A stretch of 19,494 nucleotides of DNA from Hodarchaeum sp048939725 (lineage in GTDB: Archaea > Asgardarchaeota > Heimdallarchaeia > Hodarchaeales > Hodarchaeaceae): assembly GCA_048939725.1 (NCBI GenBank), contig JBHLPG010000054.1, positions 1 to 19,494 on the forward strand, given 5' to 3'. The notes beneath the pieces were generated by a model that searched no databases, was not told the DNA's origin, and saw nothing but the letters and a program-made list of their open reading frames with translations. Both the position numbers and the translations under genes were made by a program. Shown piece after piece: positions 7,739 through 14,774 of this stretch (positions within the stretch are counted from its first letter, which is position 1; each line of letters begins with the position of its first letter).

Positions 7739-9016
7739 GTGAACTTTATGTCTAGTACAAATTTCTCTGCTCTTTTTACAAACTTCCAATCAGTGTTTAG
7801 AGAGTCTGGAGAAAAGGTGTTTGTATCGAATTACATCCCAAATCACCTTTGGCACCGCGAGGAGGAAATGAAAAGTTTAGTTAACTATTTCAGATCGATT
7901 ATAACCGAACCAACGGCAAGTAACAGAAAAGTTGTGCTCTATGGACCAGTTGGTACTGGAAAAACCGTCATTTCCATGGCTTTTGGAGCAGATCTCACCA
8001 GATACTTAAAAACAGAACATAAACCAGGAGATCCCAGTTTTCGATTCTTCCATGTCAATTGTCGCAAAACCAAAACCCCTCATTTGATCTTAACAACAAT
8101 TTTACGACAATTAGTCCCTGGATTTCCTTTAAGAGGTTTCTCAGTTGATGAATTACTGAGAATGTTTTCTCTGCTTCTTTATGAACAAAATCTAGTGTCA
8201 TTGCTTGTATTAGACGAGATCGATTACTTAATTCCAGATGAACGAACTGATTTTCTTTATGCTCTATCACGTATTGAGGAGGGAGAATTAAAGAATCGAG
8301 AAGCTCATTTTTCAAATTTTCCTGGAAATCATACTGAATCTCGTTTCAATCTATTATGTTGCACTCGGGACAAGAATTTTCGTTACCATCTTGATTCCTC
8401 AACCGTTTCCTCTCTTGGGAGAAACTTCATTACATTCCCTCCTTACACTCGAAATCAACTTTTTGATATTGTCTATTCTCGTGCAGAGTTAGGTCTCCGG
8501 GAAGAAAGCTTCGATGACGAGCTTATTGAGGTCATTGCTGGACTTGCAGAAGAATATGGCGATGCTCGGTTTGCAATTGAGTTATTATGGCGAGCAGCAA
8601 AACTAACTGACCAAGAAAAGAAAGATCAGATATCGACTGAGCACGTACGTAAGGCAGTAATTTCCGTACTCCCCATTGAAAAGTCAGTTGTTGAAGATTT
8701 GAATACTCATCAAAAATTACTCCTATTGAGTATTGCTAAGCTCCTATGTGACAACAATCGACCGTTTGTAACAACCCCAGAAGTGAAAAACTCGTATATA
8801 AGCATTTGTGAGGAAGCAGGAGTACGCCCAAGGCGTCAAACTCAAATATGGGCATACTTAAAGGATTTAGGACAGCTAGGGCTTATAAAACAAGAAGTAG
8901 AAAACCGCCATCGGAATGGAAGATCAATGGGGCGAGTTACAACCATCCGTGTTCGCGATATCCCCGTTAACGAGATTATTCAATCTTTAAACCATTTAAT
9001 AGAAAATAATGATTGA
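7739..9016 (+). CDS. cdc6: Orc1/Cdc6 replication initiator, AAA+ ATPase
   Basis: A 425-residue archaeal Orc1/Cdc6 protein, which binds origin DNA and loads the MCM helicase. Visible parts: an N-terminal lead ending in FVSNYIPNHLWHREEEM, typical before the AAA+ core; Walker A GPVGTGKT with Lys75; Walker B LLVLDEID with Asp159/Glu160; sensor 1 near LLCCTRD; sensor 2 in YGDARFAIELL with Arg277; and a C-terminal winged-helix domain (about 330-420) whose basic segment NRHRNGRSMGR suits DNA contact. Length is normal for the family. The longest frame begins at GTG 7739; ATG at 7748 (residue 4) is an equal alternative, and neither has a good Shine-Dalgarno. The gene converges with the phosphate transporter, leaving only 6 bp between stops. 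Archaea often carry several paralogues, so this one need not be the main initiator. Confidence 0.95.
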   Translation: MNFMSSTNFSALFTNFQSVFRESGEKVFVSNYIPNHLWHREEEMKSLVNYFRSIITEPTASNRKVVLYGPVGTGKTVISMAFGADLTRYLKTEHKPGDPSFRFFHVNCRKTKTPHLILTTILRQLVPGFPLRGFSVDELLRMFSLLLYEQNLVSLLVLDEIDYLIPDERTDFLYALSRIEEGELKNREAHFSNFPGNHTESRFNLLCCTRDKNFRYHLDSSTVSSLGRNFITFPPYTRNQLFDIVYSRAELGLREESFDDELIEVIAGLAEEYGDARFAIELLWRAAKLTDQEKKDQISTEHVRKAVISVLPIEKSVVEDLNTHQKLLLLSIAKLLCDNNRPFVTTPEVKNSYISICEEAGVRPRRQTQIWAYLKDLGQLGLIKQEVENRHRNGRSMGRVTTIRVRDIPVNEIIQSLNHLIENND

Positions 9017-9022
9017 AAGGTT

Positions 9023-10051
9023 TCATATTATTGTTAATACACGGAATACCCAATCTACACCTAACCAAACAATTCCTCCAAGAATAGCTGCAACTGGTAC
9101 TGTTACAATCCATGAGATGACAATAGTTTTGACCATCTTTTTTTGAATAGGAGACCTCTCAGCCCATCCAACAGCAATCATGGCCGCAATTAAAACATGA
9201 GTCCCACTTAAGGGGAATCCTAGAAGGGTACCTATAGTCATTATAAGTGTAACTGAAATCATTGCAGAAAGTCCAGAAGATGGATTCATCACAACAAGTT
9301 CTTTCGCTACAACCCGAATTACTATCTTTCCCACTATAATTAAACCTAAAGCCATGCCAAAACCTCCTACTAACATCATTAACCATAAGTTCATTGGGTT
9401 AGTTTCACCCTCTAGAAGTTTTAAACCCAAAACTGGTGCAATAGAGTTTGCTACGTCATTTCCAGCCCTTGATGCAGTACTAACAATTAAGAATAGTCCT
9501 AAAGCATATATGTATAGTTGATCCTTTTTTTGTTTGCCTGCAAATCCTTCAACTGACTCATCAAGACGCTGAGTCCATAAATGGACTGTGGCTGCAGCGA
9601 GAAATCCAATTACAGGGCTAAGAATCAAGCCTAAAAATATTAATAAAAGCACCCAATAATCAACAGCGTTTATTCCCCATTCAGAATAAATAGATCCTGC
9701 TGCTATAGCAACACCTACTATGGCACCAACCACTGTTTGAGTAGTTGATATTGGTAAAGGTATAATAGTAACGTGACCCACTAGGATTATAACCATAACC
9801 AACAAAACAGATATTATCATTGCATCTGTTAATTGATTTCCTTTTACTAAATCTTCTCCTAAAGTTTTTATTACAGCTTCTCCTAAGAATACACCAAGAA
9901 TAGAAAAAATGGCTCCTAATATGATTGCAGTTCTTAAAGAAAATGCCCCCGCAGCCACTCCTGGTGCCATCATTTCGTCGTTACTTCCTGCAGCAAATGC
10001 AACTGCGAATGCCATCAACACTGCAAATGTAAGAACTACAATCTCAATCAC
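9023..10051 (-). CDS. PiT-family inorganic phosphate transporter
   Basis: A 342-residue, strongly hydrophobic permease of the PHO4/PiT family, which imports phosphate with a coupling cation. The two inverted-repeat signatures are visible: AAGSNDEMMAPG at 21-31 and SRAGNDVANSIAP at 194-206. The companion motifs are PLPISTTQTVVGAIVG (98-113) and PLSGTHVLIAAMIAVGWA (280-297). About ten hydrophobic segments are present, with a charged cytosolic loop near 160-178. The first signature departs from the usual GANDVAN as GSNDEMM while keeping the Asn-Asp pair. Start is GTG, chosen because GAGGT lies 6 nt upstream; the overlapping ATG runs at once into TGA. The DUF47 gene just upstream on the same strand favours phosphate over the related sulfate permeases. 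Being PiT-like it could also carry metal-phosphate. Confidence 0.92.
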   Translation of the reverse strand: MIEIVVLTFAVLMAFAVAFAAGSNDEMMAPGVAAGAFSLRTAIILGAIFSILGVFLGEAVIKTLGEDLVKGNQLTDAMIISVLLVMVIILVGHVTIIPLPISTTQTVVGAIVGVAIAAGSIYSEWGINAVDYWVLLLIFLGLILSPVIGFLAAATVHLWTQRLDESVEGFAGKQKKDQLYIYALGLFLIVSTASRAGNDVANSIAPVLGLKLLEGETNPMNLWLMMLVGGFGMALGLIIVGKIVIRVVAKELVVMNPSSGLSAMISVTLIMTIGTLLGFPLSGTHVLIAAMIAVGWAERSPIQKKMVKTIVISWIVTVPVAAILGGIVWLGVDWVFRVLTII

Positions 10052-10226
10052 ATAGCTACCTCACAACGTATAAACCATAATTTCTAAAGAGAGGGAATCT
10101 CAATATTCCTTATCAAAACATGTTTAAGGATTTAGAAGCCTGAAATGATGTGTGGGGCTTCAAATATATATGTATATATATAATATATGTCTATATATAC
10201 CCCCTCTTTAAACGTAACTGAAAATC
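10052..10226 (-). promoter_or_regulatory. Leader/promoter region of the PiT gene with alternating TA tract
   Basis: An almost pure A/T alternating tract lies at about 10163-10199, with several overlapping TATA-like elements about 110-150 nt before the PiT start, so PiT may have its own promoter besides read-through from DUF47. Closer to the gene are two dyads: AAACATGTTT at 10116-10125, and GGAAT-6 nt-ATTCC at 10094-10109. Both could be operator sites. A second TATA-like TTTATA (minus strand) lies about 20 nt before the start. No small gene is seen. Confidence 0.35.
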
Positions 10227-10889
10227 CTAGCCATATTTCACAGCCATAGCCGAAATATAGTCCGCTGTTGATTCTGCTGCCTCGGCAACTTTTACTAAAC
10301 TAACAGATATCGTGTATAGATATGCTGCATCCTTAGGGGGGTAATCTGGGGAATGGATGCGCCCAAAGATATGGAAGTCAAGATCTCTTGCCTCTTCGCG
10401 CATTGCATCAACTTTGCTCGCGTAATTTCGGGCTTTATCGTAATCTTTGTCTATATATTTTAGAGCATCTTGAAGATAATCGGTACAACGATGAACCTTT
10501 TCTGCTAGAATAGGCATTTCATGTGGAATGCGGTTTGGAAAATCCTGTTTTGAAACTAGTCGTCTGATGACAACTTCAGTTCGATTGACTATTCTATCCA
10601 TACGGCGTACAAGTCGGTGGCGATCCTCGGTAGCTTGCGGTAAATAGGCTCCCTTAGAAAAGATACTATCAATTAACTCTTCTTTAATATCATCACAACG
10701 TCTTTCAGCTTCTATTATTTCCTCTTTTAATTGTGTAATCTTTTCACGAGCATCAGGATCATTTTCATGAGCAGACCAAATTTTAATCGCGGATGCTAAT
10801 TTTGCTGAACACACTTGGAGTTCTTTTGCTAGCTGATCGAAGAGTTCTTCACCTCGTTTCATTAACTTTTTATCTCTTCTAAATAACAT
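10227..10889 (-). CDS. DUF47 PhoU-like Pit accessory protein
   Basis: This 220-residue, mostly helical, soluble protein matches the DUF47/PhoU-like family that sits beside Pit transporters and is thought to modulate their activity. Two acidic metal-binding-type helices of the PhoU fold are visible: EAERRCDDIKEEL near 61-73 and MREEARDLDFHIF near 163-175. It also has a basic N-terminus (FRRDKKLMKRGEELF) and the C-terminal SLVKVAEAAESTADYI helix typical of the family. The ATG has a good Shine-Dalgarno (GGTGAT a few nt upstream). It is transcribed before the PiT gene, with 175 bp between them. Length is normal. The PhoU fold and gene pairing make the assignment firm, but its exact mechanism is not established by sequence. 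Confidence 0.9.
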   Translation of the reverse strand: MLFRRDKKLMKRGEELFDQLAKELQVCSAKLASAIKIWSAHENDPDAREKITQLKEEIIEAERRCDDIKEELIDSIFSKGAYLPQATEDRHRLVRRMDRIVNRTEVVIRRLVSKQDFPNRIPHEMPILAEKVHRCTDYLQDALKYIDKDYDKARNYASKVDAMREEARDLDFHIFGRIHSPDYPPKDAAYLYTISVSLVKVAEAAESTADYISAMAVKYG

Positions 10890-11215
10890 ATAATCACCCT
10901 TAAGTCTGATTTACATCATTTAAGTTCAAAAAACCTTATATTACGATGTAGATTAGATTTTAAAGAATATTATTCTTAGTATTTTCTCCTTTTAAGGTTT
11001 CTCGTAGTATATTTAAGTACTTATTTCGATAGATCTCCAGATTAGTCCTTTAATTTCGTGTATTCTAATTTGCCTACAATCTGGAAGAATCGATGATAAA
11101 AAAATTGTGTGCACTTTCTACTAGATATTAGGTTCTGTAAGGTTAAAATTTAAATCACTTATTTTGAAGGTACTCCACTCAAGTAATTTACTAAGATCGG
11201 AGGTTTTAATTTCAA
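10890..11215. promoter_or_regulatory. Divergent promoter region between DUF47/PiT and CBS/RGG genes
   Basis: 326 bp without a gene that I can support. For DUF47 (minus), CCTTATATTA at 10934-10943 gives a TATA-like TAATATAAGG about 45-50 nt before the start. For the CBS gene (plus), TTAAAATTTAAAT at 11143-11155 is a TATA candidate about 60 nt before the start. Dyads: AAGAAT-3 nt-ATTCTT at 10963-10977, on the DUF47 side, and TCCAGATT (11036-11043) with AATCTGGA (11078-11085), a 34-nt-spaced inverted repeat that could fold as a stem or bind a dimeric regulator. Confidence 0.4.
11199..11203 (+). promoter_or_regulatory. Ribosome binding site supporting a TTG start
   Basis: GGAGG lies 12 nt before TTG at 11216. 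No ATG or GTG lies between them in frame, and the next in-frame ATG would delete much of the first CBS domain. The spacing is a little long, so the site supports the TTG but does not prove it. Confidence 0.55.
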
Positions 11216-12196
11216 TTGACTAAAGATAAAGAATATTTTGTTCGTGATTTGACAATTGACGATGAATACGATACTATCACAGCCAATAAATCAGTTAAAG
11301 ACGCAGCGTTAAAGATGAAAGAACTTGGAATCCCTGATTTGGTTGTAGTTAATGAGGAAGATGAGAAGAAGGTTTTAGGTGTAATTGCAGATTTTGATAT
11401 TGTAACAGGACTTGTTGCTGAAGGATTATCTGCAGAAACATCGAAAGTAACTGAAATCATGTATACAATTGATCCTGTGACCAAAGAAACTCCAGTATCG
11501 ACTGCTTTCACTCGGATGCGTGATCTAGATGTCTCAATCATCCCAGTTCTCGAGAAAGATGAATTAATCGGAGTTGCAACTATCACTGATTGTTGGGGCT
11601 TATTACCTGAAAAATATGAAGACCAAAGAGGAATCATTGCAGTAAGTAATCCTCGATTCGCAAATTATAGCTTCACTCTTCTTATGACCTTGTTGTACTT
11701 TTGTTGTGGTATCTTGGCCCCTTTAGCTGGTGTTTCTGGCTTTTTAAAAGCTCCCGTTGCAGGTGTTTCTGGAGAAGAGGCAATATATTATTTATTTGAA
11801 GCACGTGGAGGAGGCGGTTTCTGGCTTCGCTACTTCAATGTTCCAGGTGACTTTAGTCTAGTCTGGATTGGAGTTTTTATCTATGGTATCATATTCTTAC
11901 TTCTAGGAATTTTCAGTGCTTTTGCAGTATTTCACTGGGCTAATGCAGATTACAACCATGTTAAACTAACCAGAAACTGGCAATCTATTGGATTTATTGT
12001 AGGAATCGCAAATTTGCTAATAGTTTGGGTAATTTTCTTTTTGCTCTCTATGATAGGAGCCTTACGGGTTTCAGCTACTATTACTTTTGACATTGTGGGG
12101 CTTTTCTTAAGTGGCTTAGCAATAATTTTCCTTGTTGCAGCGGTTTCCCGCGATATTTTCTTCCGTGAAAGTATCCCCACAACCCAGGAGGACTGA
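11216..12196 (+). CDS. CBS-pair membrane protein with four predicted TM helices
   Basis: 326 residues. The N-terminal cytosolic half carries a tandem CBS pair (about 8-68 and 76-132), a fold that binds adenine nucleotides and gates attached domains; the typical LGVIADFDIV and LIGVATITD edges are seen. The C-terminal half has four hydrophobic helices at about 152-174, 215-240, 257-281 and 290-311, with a repeated AGVSG phrase after the first and a Gly-rich loop (ARGGGGFWLRYF). I do not recognise the membrane part; it lacks the pore signatures of ClC or MgtE channels and the catalytic HExxH of CBS-linked site-2 proteases. It could be a small channel or a membrane sensor. The start is TTG. The next gene begins 3 bp after its stop, so the two are almost certainly one operon. 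Confidence 0.85.
   Translation: MTKDKEYFVRDLTIDDEYDTITANKSVKDAALKMKELGIPDLVVVNEEDEKKVLGVIADFDIVTGLVAEGLSAETSKVTEIMYTIDPVTKETPVSTAFTRMRDLDVSIIPVLEKDELIGVATITDCWGLLPEKYEDQRGIIAVSNPRFANYSFTLLMTLLYFCCGILAPLAGVSGFLKAPVAGVSGEEAIYYLFEARGGGGFWLRYFNVPGDFSLVWIGVFIYGIIFLLLGIFSAFAVFHWANADYNHVKLTRNWQSIGFIVGIANLLIVWVIFFLLSMIGALRVSATITFDIVGLFLSGLAIIFLVAAVSRDIFFRESIPTTQED
12186..12191 (+). promoter_or_regulatory. Strong Shine-Dalgarno fixing a second TTG start
   Basis: AGGAGG overlaps the last codons of the CBS gene and ends 8 nt before TTG at 12200. The spacing is ideal and the reading frame opens directly into the Gly/Arg repeat, so the TTG start is well supported. Confidence 0.75.
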
Positions 12197-12199
12197 ATT

Positions 12200-12290
12200 T
12201 TGCCTCGTGGTGGTGGTGGTGGGTTTCGTGGTGGAGGTTTAGGTGGCGGGGGATTCCGTGGTGGAGGTTTTAGAGGTGGAGGCCGTAGTT
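12200..12290 (+). repeat. GFRGGG-coding short tandem repeat
   Basis: Near-identical 17-mers (TT[T/C]CGTGGTGGAGGTTT) begin at 12224 and 12254, 30 bp apart, with further partial copies around them. They encode GFRGGG units with a ten-residue period. The repeat is in frame and may vary in number between strains by slippage. Confidence 0.7.
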
Positions 12291-13873
12291 TTCGAGTAGG
12301 AAGTGTCCGATCATCAGGTCGACCTTTTGGTCGCACAGGAGCACGTAGGACAGTCACTCGAGCTCCTCGCGGTAGAAGTTATCATAGACCTCATCATCGT
12401 CGATACTGGGGTGGATACTATCGGCCATGGTATAGACGATGGTGGCACTGGCATTGGTGGTGGGGATATCCTTATCGTCCTTGGTTCTATGCCCCAGTCT
12501 ACTGGGGAGGTGGGATCATTCTCGCAATTATCGCTTTACTAGTAATTCTTCCTCTTATTGGAGTTGCCTTCTGGTTCCCTTTCACCAATGCGTCATCAGA
12601 TGGCATTGTGACCTACTCTGACACCCAAACTCTCTACTACAACGAATATTGGTACGAGAAAGAATATCTTAAACAAGGACAAAGTATTGATTATAGTGTA
12701 GGAGCGCAAAGCAAGATTACCTTTCTCATATGGGATCAACCCTTTGAAAATTTTCCCGAAACTGAAACGCGAACAGGAAATTTCAATGGGAGTATGACTA
12801 TCTATGGAAACCATGAATATCAATATCTAGGTTACTTCTTGAAGCAAGGCTCGCAGCTAGATTATCAATTTACTGTGACTTCTGGTGATTCCATTGAGTT
12901 TTTCATAGCCGATGCTAATGATTTAAACCGATGGAATAATTGGGAGACTATTTATCCCGAAGTTTCCTTCATTGCATCCTTAGGAGACACCATAACTGGC
13001 ACGTATGATATTCCACATCCTCAAGACTGGTACCTCGTATGGTATAACAGTGGTACTGGAAATGTTGAGATTGATTTTAACGTTGACTACACAGCACGTA
13101 AATTTTTTGAATTCGCTCATGCTACCGTTCTTGAAAGGGATGTGGATTCAGTTTCAGGTTCACTATCGGTTCCTTCAAGTGGCGATTGGTATTTCTTTGT
13201 GTACTTTGATCCGTTTGTCAATCCTGCAGAATCTGTTGATATCACATTCGATGTTTCGTATTACACAGGAGTCACGTATGAAGATAATTGGAGAGATTTT
13301 ACCCCAATTTTACTCATCATTGGATTTATTATCGTTATTTTATTGGTGGTTGCTGTCATTCAACGAAGAACAGTGAAAGAAGCTCCATCTACTACCACAC
13401 CTGCTGCAACCACAACTGAAGTAGTAACAACACCGTCAACAACTCAGGCTGTACAGGTTGAAACAACCAAAAAAGAATGTCATAGGTGTAATTCTCCCCT
13501 TAAACCGGGTGATGTTTACTGCACAAATTGTGGGGCGAAAATATCTGGCCGTGATTATGGGGTATCTAAGATAACAACTCCTGCATCTGCGAAAAATTGT
13601 CACAGCTGTGGGAAAGCAATAATCCCTGAAAGCCAATATTGTAAATACTGCGGAGCAAAGATCGAGCAGGAAACACAACCTTACAAATATTTCCCCGATG
13701 AGAGAGAAGCCTTCTTCTGCCAATTGGATAATGAAAAACATCCCTCAACTGATTCAGCTTATGAATGCAAACAATGTTCTAGAAAAATTTGTGGAGATTG
13801 CTATGAATCAATCACCCAAACTGGAGTAACTAAGTGTCCTTATTGTAAAGGAGAATTACTCCAAGTTCAATGA
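12200..13873 (+). CDS. Two-TM protein with RGG/Trp-rich N-terminus, beta-rich middle and C-terminal zinc ribbons
   Basis: 557 residues of unknown function. Order: GFRGGG repeats (1-30); Arg-rich basic segment (31-60); an extreme aromatic stretch at 61-102 with 10 Trp, 9 Tyr and 5 His; TM1 about 105-128; a Cys-free, beta-rich region of about 240 residues (129-367) with two similar units ending in DW-Y motifs, somewhat like pre-peptidase C-terminal domains; TM2 about 369-387; a Thr/Pro linker; a double zinc ribbon (Cys427/430/441/444 and Cys467/470/481/484); and a B-box-like finger (Cys507, His514, Cys523/526/531/534, then Cys546/549). All 15 cysteines lie after TM2. With the Arg-rich N-terminus inside, both ends are cytosolic and the beta-rich part is outside. 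It follows the CBS gene by 3 bp. RGG plus zinc ribbons suggest RNA, DNA or protein binding at the membrane; this is inference. Confidence 0.85.
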   Translation: MPRGGGGGFRGGGLGGGGFRGGGFRGGGRSFRVGSVRSSGRPFGRTGARRTVTRAPRGRSYHRPHHRRYWGGYYRPWYRRWWHWHWWWGYPYRPWFYAPVYWGGGIILAIIALLVILPLIGVAFWFPFTNASSDGIVTYSDTQTLYYNEYWYEKEYLKQGQSIDYSVGAQSKITFLIWDQPFENFPETETRTGNFNGSMTIYGNHEYQYLGYFLKQGSQLDYQFTVTSGDSIEFFIADANDLNRWNNWETIYPEVSFIASLGDTITGTYDIPHPQDWYLVWYNSGTGNVEIDFNVDYTARKFFEFAHATVLERDVDSVSGSLSVPSSGDWYFFVYFDPFVNPAESVDITFDVSYYTGVTYEDNWRDFTPILLIIGFIIVILLVVAVIQRRTVKEAPSTTTPAATTTEVVTTPSTTQAVQVETTKKECHRCNSPLKPGDVYCTNCGAKISGRDYGVSKITTPASAKNCHSCGKAIIPESQYCKYCGAKIEQETQPYKYFPDEREAFFCQLDNEKHPSTDSAYECKQCSRKICGDCYESITQTGVTKCPYCKGELLQVQ

Positions 13874-13883
13874 CATTCATCCA

Positions 13884-13907
13884 CTTTCTTTCCTTTTTCT
13901 CCTTCTA
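13884..13907 (+). terminator. Pyrimidine/T-rich tract, candidate archaeal terminator
   Basis: About 10 bp after the RGG/zinc-ribbon stop comes a run of T and C, including CTTTCTTTCCTTTTTCTCC. Archaeal RNA polymerase terminates on T-rich tracts without a hairpin. The VTT gene starts only 20 nt further on, so partial read-through is possible. Confidence 0.35.
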
Positions 13908-13925
13908 AACCAACAAGATCTAGAG

Positions 13926-14774
13926 ATGATTTTAATTATAGAAAATGATAAGAATTCAAACTTAATAGGGAAGATTTTTATTCTTGTATTTATGATATTG
14001 ACCGTTTTAGCTGCCATTGCGGTAATTTATTTCGAAATTAACATTGGGATGGAATTATATCAATTTGTACATCGCTTTTATAATGAATACGGCATTCTAG
14101 GGGTTAATATTGGTGTATTTATTATCAGCATTTTCGGCAATTTTACGATAATCTTTCCTGTTCCATATCTCTTTGCTCTTATTCTAATCAGTCTACTCCC
14201 TGATATTCATAACAATCCAATGTTACTTCTTATCCTTGGTTTTTCTGCTGGATTAGGAGCATCCATTGGAGAGCTTACCGCATGGATTTTAGGTAGAGCG
14301 GGGAAAAAAACGTTAAAAGATTCATCCAAATTCGAAAAGATGAATCAATGGGTAGAAAAAGGTTACGCACCATTTTTGATTTTTCTGTTTGCTGCAACAC
14401 CACTTCCAGACGATGCTTTCATGGTTGTGGTAGGATTTGCGAATTATGCACTATGGAAAACTTTACTATTCTGTTTCATAGGAAAAGTAACATTGACATG
14501 TACAACTGCTTTTCTAGCTTCCGCAGCCAGTGAAACAACTCTAGGCCACTTTTTCTTTAGATTATATGGCATTGATTTGAAAATGATAGAGACAGGCACG
14601 ATTCAAGCAACATCTTTCGGTGATATAGTACTAAGTACCGGTATATGGGTTCTCACTGTTATATTAATTGCCGGATTTATTCTTGTAGACTGGGATGAGG
14701 TCTTTACAAGATTAAGTAGAAAAAATAGGAATGTTGATGAAGAAGAAGAGGAATCTACTTCATTTCAGAAATAA
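13926..14774 (+). CDS. VTT/DedA-family (SNARE-associated) membrane protein
   Basis: 282 residues with about six hydrophobic segments (14-38, 57-90 including a re-entrant-type stretch, 98-122, 147-170, 178-200, 232-256). The VTT-domain pattern is clear: GLGASIGELTAWILGR at 109-124, a basic patch, then FAATPLPDDAF at 155-165. The family includes bacterial DedA proteins and eukaryotic VMP1/TMEM41; members are linked to lipid scrambling or lipid-carrier flipping and to membrane-potential homeostasis. Which lipid is moved here cannot be read from the sequence. The C-terminus is an acidic, disordered tail (DEEEEES). No clear Shine-Dalgarno precedes the ATG. The gene lies 52 bp after the zinc-ribbon gene and its last 20 bases overlap the end of the convergent dehydrogenase gene. 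Confidence 0.88.
   Translation: MILIIENDKNSNLIGKIFILVFMILTVLAAIAVIYFEINIGMELYQFVHRFYNEYGILGVNIGVFIISIFGNFTIIFPVPYLFALILISLLPDIHNNPMLLLILGFSAGLGASIGELTAWILGRAGKKTLKDSSKFEKMNQWVEKGYAPFLIFLFAATPLPDDAFMVVVGFANYALWKTLLFCFIGKVTLTCTTAFLASAASETTLGHFFFRLYGIDLKMIETGTIQATSFGDIVLSTGIWVLTVILIAGFILVDWDEVFTRLSRKNRNVDEEEEESTSFQK

Noticed and set aside
11950..12357. Minus-strand 135-residue proline-rich open frame
   Set aside because: It is the antisense of the Gly-rich repeat: GGN codons read backwards give Pro. There is no ribosome site, and it overlaps two well-supported genes.
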